Assembly (NCBI GenBank): GCA_020746105.1
Contig: CM036628.1
Span: 19,735,191-19,799,190 of the forward strand
Source of the DNA: Trogon surrucura
Lineage: Eukaryota > Chordata > Aves > Trogoniformes > Trogonidae
Length of the DNA: 64,000 nt
Reading direction: 5' to 3'
Under the pieces are notes generated by a model. It ran no database searches, was not told the DNA's origin, and saw nothing but the letters and a program-made list of their open reading frames with translations. Positions 39,301 to 50,300 of the stretch are shown piece by piece. A program made the position numbers and the translations under genes. How positions within the stretch are numbered: position 1 is the first letter of the stretch; each line of letters opens with the position of its first letter.

Positions 39301-42300
39301 ATCACAGTTTCCCTTTCAACACATTTTTTTAAGCATAAGAAGTTGGCCAATATTTTAACATATCCACTAAATGGTTGTGTTGGGTTTTTTTCAGAGAAAT
39401 CTGTGCTCTTTCTCTGCACCGAAACCAAAAAATGCAAATTCTGTAACCATTTAGAGAATGCTTAGTCATTAAGCTTCATTACCATGTTTTGGGGATAGCA
39501 GCTGTGAAGGGGAGAAAGCTGTTGCTTCCATAAGAATCAGTGAAGGTCTGATAGACACATCAAAGTCATTCTGGTATATCTTGAACTGCTATAAAATCAT
39601 AACGACTATGTTAATACTTTATGTAAGTTATTAATTTTTTATATAATCGTGGCCTTCTCTTAATCATCTTCATGAAACTTTCTAATTAACAGCATAAAGA
39701 CAGTAGCTCAAGGTGTGGCTCGCACAGATATTGTTAATTCAGGCTTGTGTGAATGTCTGCTAGGGTTAACCATAGATGCAATTTATTTGCTTCTGCTTTC
39801 TCACCATTTTTGCTTCGTTATGAAAACAAATACAGACTGTTCCAGGATGGCATTAACTTGGCCTAACAGGATGCTGAAAGGTTTCATTTTGCTGGTGATG
39901 TCGTTCTTTTGCAAGCAAAAATTGAAATATTGTTTATCATCTCCCCTCAAAAGATGGGATATTAGTGAGATTTGAAAGAGTAAATTTGGGGAGAATTTCA
40001 GCGGTTCAAATCAAGTATGACATGAGATGGTAAAAGAAAACAAAGAAAAAAAAAAAAAGCAAAGCCCTGCAATGAGCAGGCCAGTCTGACGTTACACAGA
40101 AGAACTAGACAGCTTGGGTTCACATGGAATTTCTGCCTGGACATATGACATAGAAGCTGGAGACCTATCAAAGACATTAATGGGGTACTTAAATCCTTTG
40201 AAAACCAATGCCTTTGAAAAAAATGCCAAGGGTTGTGTGGAATTAATTCATTCCAAATACCAGGATTTCTTAGAGATCAACATCCTTTTACCAATTCAGT
40301 TGTTCATAAAAGAAAATGGAAATAAACAAAACATTTTAAGAATAAAGCATGTTATTTTGACACGAGAGGACCTCATAAAGGAGACCTGATTCAAGAAATA
40401 GCTACAGAACTACCATTAGATACCTACAATTTAGGGAACTTAACAGTGGAGAGAACATGCAAAGAGCTGCTCACAAAAAATCGGGAATAGGAAAGCTTTT
40501 TTTCAAATTTTAAGTGATATTGATGGCTCTTTGAATGATTCAGAGATTGAATTAAAACACTTTCATTGAATGATCATTTGAGTAATTTGGTTTCTAGTTT
40601 AAGTATTTCCTCATTGCTGATATGCAAATAATGATTTCTGCTGCTACCACCACAGCTATTGGTAATTTGTTCTCAGAATTACCAGAGAAACAAGAAATAG
40701 CTAACAAGATGCCTCAGTGTATCTTTCTTTCAGTGTGATGGTTTCCTTAGAGTATTTCCTAGTGGTTTTAAGTCCACGTTTTCAAGTCTTGAGAAGAGTT
40801 TCCCTCTATTATTCTAAATAAATTATAATTATTTTAACATTTATACATCTTTCATTCTCCAAAATTTATTTTTGAAAAAACAACATCTCTGAGCCAGTGC
40901 ACTAAGCGGACCCGTTTCTTTTTACATGACCTTCAAGTAGTGAATACTCCGAACTTCTCTATTAGCTCTGAATCTCTCTTACATCACTCTACCTGTTCCC
41001 ACTAACTAAGTCATTCAAATGCAAGTTTCGAAGTGTATTTTCTCTGCTTTGAATGCCTTTTTCCTCTGTAAACCATGAAGTTGTTTCCCATATAACTAAG
41101 GAAGTCTCACTGTGGCTTGGCAACAAACAAAATCTCTTGACAATGGGCAATTAAAGCCTCTCCATAGAGGTCTGTAATCAAGGACATTGTCATTACGAGC
41201 CCATTGTTTTGCCGAGTGATTGATACCAGATGCCACCACGTGTCTTTCCTGCCCGCTGCAGCACAGCCTTATCAACTCTGAGATATGTTCCCCTCCATCA
41301 CAGATAAACATTGTTGAACTATCTCCCTCAGGTCTTCCAGAAGCAAGATTTCAAAGTCTCAAGGAAATTTAGAAGCAGCCTTGATATTCGCAGTAGATTT
41401 TGAAGTAGAGTCAATGAAACACCAACACGTGCCCTCTTCCAACCACACCTTAAAGCTCCCAGAAGTTGTGCTGGGGTTCTGTAGGCAGCTGGTTTTCAAC
41501 TTGCTCAGATTGATCTGAGGCTGTCGAAATGGTAACCCTTTATTTAGAGAAGGATATTTTGCTGGAAATGCACACATTTGCAACATCCAGAAGCACTCCT
41601 AGTTTGTCAAGCTTGAGATCAAAACTTGCCGTTACGTGTCACTTGGTTTCTTTTACGTAAAATGGTCCTTATGGATACTCTCTCTTATTTTGAAAAAGTA
41701 GAAATATTTGCATTTCAGGACAGAGAGCACGGTACGGCAGCCGAGTTTTGTGTTGCTTAGCACAGTCCCTGAACTCTCCACTACGGGACAGCAAAAAGTC
41801 CCACGTTAAGACTGGACACTGACTGGAGAACACCGATGACAGGGGAAAATATGAATTTGTCACCCCCACGTTGTTTCTTCCACTCTTTTCTCCCATGGCT
41901 CTCCCTTTGTTACCTTCTGGATTTTGAACGCAGTTCACTTCCAAATCAGTGCAACCCTCTGAGGCCAGAGCTAGACGTTTTTAACATTAAAGGAATGAAT
42001 TACTTCACAGGCCAACGCTTACCCTCCATCCCATTATGAAAAAGGCAAGAAACATCCTGCTAGAGAATAATAGGAATAAACGAGAGGAGAGAGATGAAAA
42101 GAGAACAGGGGAAGCTGTGGAGTGAGAGCTATAACATGCTCTTCATTCAAGTGATAATTGCTATGTCTGAGTTGTCAGGCTGGTGACACTACTGTCTGTC
42201 TTAACTCAGAGGTAGTTTTCCAAGTAAACTAAAAAAGCAGACGTGACAAAATAATCCTTTCTACAGCTATAGTAGTTTCAGTACCGTTATAGAAGACAAA

Positions 42301-42891
42301 TTCTGCGTCAAGAACCCCTGAAATCCACAGTTTTTCTGGGCTTTGTGCAATGTATAGAATGAAAAGGGTGGACACGTTTGTAGGACATGTATTTTGTAAA
42401 ATCGCTGTCTGTTACATTTTTATTTTAAACATATCCCCCTCGTTATAACCCAAATGCACCACAGACCTTTTTATAATTCATTTTTTACTGGAAAACTGTT
42501 GGCAGAGAATTTGGGTAGGAAAAACCAAACATTGCATTGGCCATGAATCACTCCGAGTGCCATTGCTATAGAAGGTCAACAAGGATACTTGCTGGGAGCT
42601 TTTTGAGTATTAGTTAATCAGAAATAATTTCGTTTTGAATCATCACTAGAGCTCTTCACAAATTCGACCTCAGAGTTTTTTCTTCTCTCTGAATCCTACA
42701 ATGATAACTGATGAAACTCCCTCTTTCCAACTCCCATCGTCACTACAACGGCATTGAGGAACTGGGGAAAGTTTCAGGTTTAGTCAAAACATTAGACTAC
42801 AAAAGTAGCAATTAGGAGATATCTGCAAAATTGTTCTGGGGGGAGAGGATGAATGTATTTTATTTTTTGGCAATATTCTACGCTCTTGCAG
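36341..42891. other. Non-coding stretch
   Basis: AT-rich sequence searched for + strand exons that could precede the exon at 42,892. Isolated donor-like sites occur, for example GTAAGT near 39,624, but no acceptor, open frame and donor combination with the needed phase (ending one base into a codon) was found. The upstream exons, if any, are either short and weakly marked or outside the window. A short inverted repeat at 38.9 kb is listed separately. Confidence 0.5.
38886..38935. repeat. 14-bp perfect inverted repeat with CR1-tail-like loop
   Basis: ATCCAAATGAATCA (38,886-38,899) is the exact reverse complement of 38,922-38,935. After one mismatch, AGAA pairs with TTCT for four more positions. 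The material between the arms reads like CR1 3' tails facing each other: AATCACAGAATCACAGAA on the left and TTCTATGATTC on the right. Confidence 0.8.
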
Positions 42892-42975
42892 GTTATGAAG
42901 TACAGCGCTTCGTTTCATACCGACAGCGTCACTACATTCACCAGCAGAACTACAACCTCCATCTCTCTCAGCATG
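42892..42975 (+). CDS. Candidate internal coding exon A of an unrecognised gene
   Basis: An 84-nt segment bounded by a good acceptor (AT-rich then ctcttgcag) and a good donor (CATG followed by GTGAGA). It starts and ends one base into a codon, so it is a symmetrical phase 1-1 exon. It is open in that frame and encodes a Tyr/His/Gln-rich peptide of about 27 residues, beginning YEVQRFVSY and ending NLHLSQH. The next candidate exon begins 141 bases downstream in the matching phase; the joined codon is GAT (Asp). The peptide belongs to no family I know. Its position in the presumed first intron of CNKSR, on the opposite strand, suggests a nested antisense gene. A chance pair of splice sites remains possible. 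Confidence 0.45.
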
Positions 42976-43116
42976 GTGAGACAGTTGTTCTCAAAAAGAA
43001 TGGCATTAAAAGGATTAATTTCTTTCCTTTTTAGCTTTTAAACCTTTGTAGGTGTTAAAACAATTGTGCAAAACACCTCAGCGCACATTGTAACATCCTT
43101 TTTACTTTCCTGCTAG

Positions 43117-43224
43117 ATGCAAGAGTTATAATACTTATTGTGCCTCCTGCTTTCTGTCCTGCACTACAAAGAGAAATACAAGATATCAAAGCTGTCAGAA
43201 ACAGGTGTATGGAAATGTCATCAG
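43117..43224 (+). CDS. Candidate internal coding exon B of the same gene
   Basis: A 108-nt segment preceded by a strong acceptor (tttttactttcctgctag) and followed by TCATCAG and the donor GTAAAA. In the phase handed over by exon A it is fully open for 36 codons and again ends one base into a codon. The peptide starts with DARVIILIVPPAFCPALQRE, a hydrophobic beta-strand-like stretch, and continues into a charged segment around QDIKAVRNRCMEMSS. I do not recognise the protein. The agreement of phase, splice signals and open frame across A and B is the main reason to think they are real. The best acceptor of exon C does not continue this phase without a stop, so at least one further exon would be needed. 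Confidence 0.45.
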
Positions 43225-46200
43225 GTAAAAATATTTCTTTATTCAAGCGCATGAAGTGTCCATCTGGCCCACAGAGTCCGTTTAGGAGACTACCTTGAGG
43301 ACGGATTCAGAAAGCATGCAGCTGCCTTCCCACTCGTTTTGAGACATGGGAATTGGAATGGAACATCGTCTGACACTTCACCATCTAGACAGTATTTTTC
43401 TGGCATACACCAAGTTGGTTTTTTTATTGAAAAAAAAGCAAACTGTTTCTAAAACCACTTTGCAACCGAGGTAGCCAGAAATACTGCACCACTGAGATGT
43501 TCTGCTATTTTTCTACCAAATAGACATTTTCTTTAAACTCCTAACTCCGAGGTGTTACGTACAGAGTTCTCAATGTTATGGTACATGTGTTGGTGTCATT
43601 CTTGCCAAAGCAAGGGAAAATTTAGAATTGGGAATTAGGAGGGCAAGAAAGCGTTGCCAGGATTATGTCTGAGAAGGGACCATGCAAGTAAGTTATTGCT
43701 CAGCAGGATCCAGTATCTTTGCAGTTTCTTGACATACCATGTCTCATTTCCAGTGATCCAAAATTGTCATCCACAAGATCCAATTTATTCTGAATTTTGC
43801 TTCCTGGTGTAGCACATTGTGAAATAATGGAGAAGTGGAGAAGGCTGATCTCTTCCGAATTCACATTGCTGCTCTGTTCTCCTCATAGTGTTCAGAATTT
43901 GAAGGTGGGGATTTCGTGTAACATGTCTTTAGAACGTAGGGTAAGGCTACAAGACACAGCAACGCACAACAATTGTATCTGACTGCCTATAGTAAGGATC
44001 AAGACAGTAAATTTCTTTACATCATCACCTGGAAGATTACTTATGCTTGATAAACGTGACTTGAGAGATGTTTATTCAGACTTGTCTCCACAAGCAGAAT
44101 TATATTTCTTTAAAAGGTCTGAATGTATCTGATTTATAGACACATATATACCTTTATTGCTTGTGATTTATAGTCAATATTGACTCCATCTCCTTTCGTT
44201 TTCCATGTGTACAGCGGGTGATAACAAAAGCATGACATGCTTGCCATGTCTTTTGGCCAATATGCTTTATAAATGCTAATCCTTAGTGATATGCACATAT
44301 TTTAGAAGAAAATAGGAATTAAAAATAACTTAAAGAAAAACAAGACAATGGAAGATAAATTAAAAAAAAAAGTAAAAAAAAATAAAGAGAATAAAGAAAA
44401 ATCCAATATATCCTCATATAATATTCGCTCATCATGAGAGAGCTCATCTGTGCTGGACTTCCTTCCCCAGAGACAGTGAGCTGAGATCCTGAACTTTTCG
44501 ATTACCGTTTGTGTACCATTTTTTCATATTCTCTCCTAAATAAGTTGTGGTCAGCCCCCCCCCCCGCTTCCAATCCAATCTTCCCATTCTCAGAATGTTT
44601 GAAATGCAGATTCATCCCAGGCACCCACCTACGTATGCAGCTAGGACAACCTTCTCACATGGGTATTGCAGATAACAGAAACCTCGAAATACCCAGAAGG
44701 AAGCCAGAGCTATTCTCTCTTTGAGATCGCTTCACGTTTCAACAGTTTACCAACACCCAACAGAGTAGTTGTTGCCAAAATCTGTTAATAAAAATATTGC
44801 AGTCTGAAGTTTTTAAGGGGAGAGGAATTGCAGACAACTCTGATTCTGACTTTACAGCAACAACTGGAAATGTGGTACTAATGGAACACAGTAACCCATG
44901 GGGGAGCTACCACAGTAAATTGGTTATTTCATCTTGAAATCGGTGAGAAAAGAAGGAAAATGATGAAACCTTTGCTTTAGAACTGCTTGGAAATTCAACG
45001 CTAATTCTGAGGGCGTCTCTGTGGCTCTCAGTTCTCTTCCAAATCTATTTGTCTTCAGAAAGAATGGAAAAGATATTATAAAACCTACATTTTTCTAAAT
45101 GAGATATGACCTGGGTTGTCTACTCAGGTTTCAAACTGTATCTTGTGAAGTCGAGTTCCTGCATTACGGGATTCTAAGGTCATGAAGGGGGATCAAGAAA
45201 GCTGAGTATCATCCAGCTCAGCACCTCCAAGGCTGCTTCCGCAGTAGATCATAATATTTAGCTGTGCCTCCAGTACCCTCCAAGATTTTATATATTGCAT
45301 TCTGTAAACGGAGGAGACTCCCCAGCTATGACATATTGCTACAGAACAGGTAGTGGTCTAATGGAAAGCAAAGGAAGACGGAGAAGGGGTTTGCCGGAGC
45401 CCTGCGTGACATGAATGCTAACAAGTCCACTCACGTCATCAGCTTCCCTGCTCCCAGCATCCCCCTCCCTCCCGTCCTTTCTCTTTTATGAGCCAGCTTG
45501 AAATCAGGGAATTACATGCTAAGGAAAACCCTTCAGCTAAACATATAATTATTCTGCACAGGATCAGTGCAGCACAGTTAATCAGTTTACCAACTGAATT
45601 AATTTTTTTTTTTTCATGTCTGCATCTCCTGTGGCGAGTGGAGAAATTCTAGATTTGAAGGGGAAAAAAAACAACCAACCAACCAAACGGCTTGCAGTTG
45701 TGAAATGAGTATCTAAAGCTGAGCAGTCATGACGTGAGAAACCTCCACTGCGGGCTGTTTCGGCAGGGAAACCTGTCTGTCAGTCCCCAAGACGCTGAAT
45801 AACTGACTCCACGTGGAATTATTACTTGCAGGTACTTAAGGAATAACTGGTTTCCTATTTTAATTTTCAGCTATTTAATAGCATTCCACTCCCCGAAAGC
45901 CACAGCTCATTGCCCCGCGTTTCATTCCTTTGGATTGTTTTGAGAAGTTACTATTTGTTTGGACAGAGGTGTCACCTCCCTGTAAATGAGCTCATTTTTT
46001 AAGTGACTTGCTTGTAAACTGCTTCACTCTGGAAATATGAAATTCCAAGTGCTGTTATTTGTGAAAGTACAGAGAATACCTTTTAGATTCCACTGGCAAC
46101 GAAAACTCAAACCACCATACTTCTATTCATTCTAAGTGCAAATAAGTGCAGCATTTTCATCTCTCCCCTCTGCACCTCAAACCCCTGAATTCTGTGCAGG

Positions 46201-46830
46201 ATCACCTTCCGCAGCGTACAGGCACTTATTAAAATCGATGGCCTTTGGCTGAGGAGAGCCCACCCCAGTAACCTGCTTGCAACTGGGAAGTGTCACCAAA
46301 TGTCACAGCCAGCTCACAGGCCAAAAAGTGAGGAAAGTCTCTAGGTAGAAGCATCACAGATGTAAATACCGAGTTGTACTTTGTTGTTTACTCGTGCTAA
46401 TCTGTTAATCATAGGAAAAAACGACTGAGTTAGAAAATTAGTCCGATTCTTAACGCACTTGCAAGCTTTACGGGTAGCACTTGTGTTCCCAAGGGTGCCA
46501 AGATAGAGTTTGAGCAAGGCAAAGCTCTTGGACTTAAAGAACCTTTTGGGTCCATAGCACATACGCGCAGGAAGATGTTTACCTTATGTAAGAAATTGGT
46601 ATCTACCGAAAGAAATACTGGCTCATTTTCTGAAGCGAAAAACATTTAGAGAAATACAAAATTTTGGAAAATTTGGAAATTAATAACAACTGAAAACACT
46701 TGTTAAAAATATCTTCACGACTAACGTTTTCTGCTCCTTTGAAAACTTTCTTTCTAACCACGGTGCCTCTGGTGTGTATTTGCTAAACTCGACACTATTT
46801 TTGTATAAAGTCTGTTTCTTTCTCCCCAAG
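43225..46830 (+). other. Presumed intron(s) between candidate exons B and C
   Basis: It contains the second copy of the duplicated block (45,304-45,633), an A-rich patch at 44,340-44,400 and a C11 run at 44,556-44,566. No clear exon with the phase needed to link B to C was found. One alternative terminal exon exists at 44,858-44,937. It has the acceptor ctgactttacag and is open in the phase handed over by B until a TGA at 44,935. Confidence 0.35.
45304..45633 (+). repeat. Unidentified duplicated block, copy 2
   Basis: Diverged direct copy of 34,329-34,650. The 18-base core recurs at 45,384-45,401 and the 19-base core with TCACGTCA at 45,430-45,448. Between the cores the copies differ by substitutions only. 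After them copy 2 has a net gain of about 11 bases, and the 3' part (GATCAGTGC, then CACAGTTAATCA) realigns. A T-rich stretch closes both copies. It sits in the presumed B-C intron, so a coding role is unlikely. Confidence 0.75.
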
Positions 46831-46987
46831 GTATCTAGCTAGAGTCTTCAACTTCGAGATCCCCTACGATCCTCACGAATCGATTCCTGAAGACTCGCCT
46901 GGCCTTTTCAGCTTGCCCACGCCATCAGATGCAGCTCCCAAGTTGCGTTCCACTCGAATGCCTTCCCGAGAAAGGAACCGTGGATAA
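46831..46987 (+). CDS. Candidate terminal coding exon C (51 codons plus stop)
   Basis: It is preceded by a strong acceptor (tctgtttctttctccccaag). From the second base of a GTATCT start, the frame is open for 51 codons and ends in TAA. The peptide begins YLARVFNFEIPYDPHE, passes through an acidic, Ser/Pro-rich middle (SIPEDSPGLFSLPTP) and ends in a basic tail (RSTRMPSRERNRG). That is plausible as a disordered C-terminus. Codon usage looks protein-like. It expects an incoming phase of two bases, which does not match exon B directly. Either an unseen exon lies between, a downstream AG (after CTAGAG) is used, or C belongs to another transcript. The family is unknown. Confidence 0.35.
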
Positions 46988-48929
46988 ATACAAGATGCCA
47001 ACTTGTCATAACAATGTTCCTTAAAGCCCACCAATTTTTACTTCTTTGGCAAGTAACATTTCCTTAAGGAAAAGAACAGAAGGGGGTCTCCTCTTGGTTG
47101 GGGCTCAGGCTGCAGCTGCTTCTGACAATAGCACGCGGCAACCAGGACGCATCCTGGGTAGCCAGGTCGCAAACTATCAACATCATTTTTGTGGCTTTCC
47201 TCCATCTCCTCTTCAGTTCTTTCGTGTTGCAAGTCAATTGTAAAACATTTTACTTTGTTAGCAGTTTTTAAAAGTAAGTTATGGCAGCTTAAATAATTAT
47301 GATAAACTCAAGTTAAAAGGACATGTTACCACCGTTTCCCTCTGAAATACGTTATAATTTACAACTTTTTTAAGGAAAACTAATTGCCTGAATGTTTAAG
47401 CCAAAAAAAAAAAAAAGGTACGCACTTGCAGTATCTGTAACATTATTAACACATTGCTTTCTATAGTAAAGATAATATTCCACATTCATAGTGTGGTAAT
47501 TTTTCTAAAATGTCTTTTCTCTGTCTTTTAATGCTGTCGAAGCGTACCTGTCAGGACAGAAGATGTACGTAAAAACTGCCTTCCCACTTCAGTATTGCTC
47601 CCGGTGCAGACTCTCAACCCCTCTGAAGCATTAAGAGCTGTTTAACAGGACGACTGCAGTCAATGGAGCTGACATACTGAATGTATGTAAATTATGAGTG
47701 AACAGTGGCATCAGTTGGGCCATTTTGGTAAAGTGTGGGATTTACGAGTAGCTTTAAACTGGTTCCGATAGGCTTCCACTTGCGTGTTAGGTCTTTGCTT
47801 TGGCTCCAGTTGAAGGGGGCATTCCTAAAGGTGAACACCAGGATGGAGAAGGGGCTTGTAACATCAGCACGGCCAAAGTGGACCAACGGGCAACTTTACT
47901 GCTTGTGGATCTGTGGCACTCACGTCACCAAGGAAAATACCCATCTTGGGAATACTTCAATTGCATGACATTTGTTTTTGCTTAAGCCCAGAGGCACACG
48001 GCTGGCAATACATACTCTGTACTCCAGACGTCCCTACGGATGCAGTATAGAAATTCAACTGTTAGCCAACTCCATACATTTAAAAACCCTGGTTTGTATG
48101 ACCTTCTTGCATCCCATGGTATGCACTACGCATGTTACGGAATGACGTTAGCAAAGATGTAATTATTTTATGTCAAAAAGGGTAAAAAAGTAGCAGGAAG
48201 TGTTTTTAAAGTTAGCACCAAGTATTATACACACTCTGGCATTTAATTCACCTTATAATTCAAGTAATGAGTCAAAAGAGCATCACGATCTGTCCACTCT
48301 TTAAATCTTTTACACACTGAAAATAAAGGCGTGGATCAGAAACTCTCCTCTGCACGTACATTGGGAATTGATTTCAAGTAATGACACAGGAGTATGGGAA
48401 TCAATCCTCTACGTAATGGTTTTGGGATCCGTTCCAATGAGCTGCTTAAGACCTCTCAAATCACCTGAGCTCACAAACACCTGAGAAACAAGCTACACAC
48501 ATTCCCTTTAGCTCCATAATCCTGTGTGCTTGTCAAAGGACAGTTTGCTCACAACTGTAATGTGGGTGACGAGCACCAAAACAGTTACGTATGGAGACAG
48601 ATCTCGGCTAAATGAAATCAAACCCCATTCCCTTATCAACGATAATATGGTGAAAGCTTTAAGGATATCGCAGCGGGCATCCAGTCTAAGCCCCCAATAA
48701 GTTCAGTAATCACATCACAGGAATTATTTCCGTAGGTAACATACAAACGAAATTTGCACCTCTTCTCCTTATATAATGGAGATGCCTCGTAGCAGAAATT
48801 ACTTGTCTCTGAGACAGCTCGTCAGAAGCAATGTACAGCAACGCTAAAGCATCCTGCTGTGGAAACGCATTTCTCCCCACTCGGGAGAAATTTGAAACGC
48901 TCATCATCACAAGCAATCCTTCACCCTCC
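46988..48929 (+). other. Possible 3' UTR, otherwise non-coding
   Basis: If exon C is real, this is its 3' untranslated region and downstream DNA. The first clear AATAAA I find is at 48,322-48,327. An A14 run lies near 47,403. Overlapping open frames at 47.7-48.0 kb on both strands are unrecognised. Confidence 0.35.
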
Positions 48930-49165
48930 CCTCCAGCCCGGTCTGTTCGCAGCCCCGCCGAGCGCTGCGAGGCAAAACATGTCACAGCTTATGGCTGTGT
49001 CGGGAAGCTGCGACTGTGCGGGGAGATCATCCTTCCCCTCAAGTTGCCGGGAAGAGTTTCCCCACGCTCAGCCCCGCGCCTTCCCCACGCGCGGCGCGGG
49101 CTGCGAGGGACGGGGACGCGTGAGGCGCCACAGCGGCGCGGCTGGGAAGCCTGAACAAATCAGGA
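48930..49165. promoter_or_regulatory. Short CpG-rich island next to the CNKSR start exon
   Basis: About 235 bases with many CpG, including GCGCGGCGCGG, in otherwise AT-rich DNA. It lies about 460 bases downstream (in the - strand sense) of the CNKSR start exon, inside its first intron. CpG islands of vertebrate genes often extend past the first exon, so it probably belongs to this promoter region. No TATA box was found in it. Confidence 0.55.
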
Positions 49166-49621
49166 CGTGTCACTAAAGGAGCAGAATTCCTCAGCCCTGC
49201 TGCCGGCACCTTATGCTCCCTGTGGTACCCTTAAACTACACGCGAGTGCTGCACAGCCACTGCATCGGATCACCTGATGTGAGCAAAACAGACCTAATCA
49301 GGGCAAATTTAAAGCAACCAAACCTAATAGCGTTATGCTGCGCGATGCATAATGGAGCCCTGAGACGCAAACACTTTATGTCTGCATTTACCGACAGATG
49401 CATTTGATCCCTACTCAGTTCTCGGCAGAAATTCCGACAACGCGCTGCACAGCTTAAACAGCCTCTCTGCTCAGTCGTGCCTTTAAAAACTACTGTGCAA
49501 AGCAGCATGCAGATTATTATTGAAACTGAATAAACTCTTCCCAAAACAAAGAATAGAGGAGCAGCTATGTAAATTGCAAGGATGCAAAGTACAGACAATA
49601 CATGGCAATAAACGATCATAC

Positions 49622-49685
49622 CTTTCATCCAATCCACTACTTGCTTGGGCGTCCACTTGCTAATAGGTTCCATAACGAGAGCCAT
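49622..49685 (-). CDS. CNKSR2/3: Start exon of a CNKSR-family scaffold protein (connector enhancer of KSR)
   Basis: The - strand encodes MALVMEPISKWTPKQVVDWM followed by K and a split Gly codon. It ends one base into a codon at a GTATGA donor. This matches the N-terminus of CNKSR2 and CNKSR3, where it forms the first part of the SAM domain. These proteins scaffold Ras/Raf/KSR signalling at membranes and carry SAM, CRIC and PDZ domains after this point. The MAL-x-MEP start resembles CNKSR2, while the Pro-Lys-Gln in the middle resembles CNKSR3. I cannot decide the paralogue from 22 residues. The ATG at 49,685 is preferred over the one directly before it because of the CNKSR2 start. No second exon is visible to the left, so the first intron should exceed 49 kb. 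Confidence 0.85.
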
Positions 49686-49695
49686 CATCAGATCA

Positions 49696-49978
49696 CTTTA
49701 TCATTCGCACGAAAATCAGGCAAAAGGAGAGGGGAAAAAAAAAAAAAAAAAAGAAAAATAACGTATCAGAGCATGGCTAGGCTAAGGGAGCTGTCGGATT
49801 TTACAGTGCAGTCCAAAGAGAAGATGATGCTTTGTCCCTCCAGGTTTCTCCTGCACTGATTCAGTAATGTATAAAATTACACTGCTTGATCAGCTCTGGC
49901 ACCTCCCCCACTGCACACAGCCTGCAACACACTGAGCACCGAGCCAGGAAATGGTGCAGTACGTATAGACTTACTTAC
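49696..49978 (-). other. Short 5' UTR intron with a long T tract
   Basis: Read on the - strand, a strong donor GTAAGTAAG starts at 49,978. A pyrimidine-rich tract including T18 (the A-run at + 49,735-49,752) and CCCCTCTCC follows. The intron would end at an AG at 49,696, ten bases before the tandem ATG codons. This fits a 5' UTR intron of about 280 bases. If unspliced, the T tract would instead lie in the 5' UTR or core promoter. Confidence 0.5.
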
Positions 49979-50300
49979 CAAAGCCTCTACCCAGTGATCT
50001 ACTTATTAGACTGGCACAAATATAAAATTATATTACGCAGAGAGCGATTCGAGCTGGAGCTATTCCAGCGGCTGAGTTTTAAGGAGCTTTATTCCAGCGA
50101 GCTCCGGGATCTTCATCGGGGGGAATATCACTACTGTAACTTGATAGCAGATTGTCTCGGCTTCATTGTGAATATGCTGACTGTCGCTCGGTTTAAAGAG
50201 AAGATAGAAATATCCGAATATCACTTGGCATCTGGCAAAATGCTGAGCAGCTCCGTCTTCACAATACAAAATGTTGCTGGAGTCCTACACTGGGTAATCA
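49979..50300 (-). other. CNKSR2/3: Probable 5' UTR exon / promoter-proximal region of CNKSR
   Basis: On the - strand this segment ends in GGCTTTG followed by GTAAGTAAG, a near-ideal donor, 293 bases upstream of the CNKSR ATG. It contains stop codons in the frames leading to the ATG and carries no protein homology, as expected for a leader exon. The left part on + is AT-rich; the 50,040-50,200 part has balanced composition. The transcription start was not located, so the outer edge is approximate. The + strand frame at 49,886-50,305 is a shadow of this. Confidence 0.45.
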
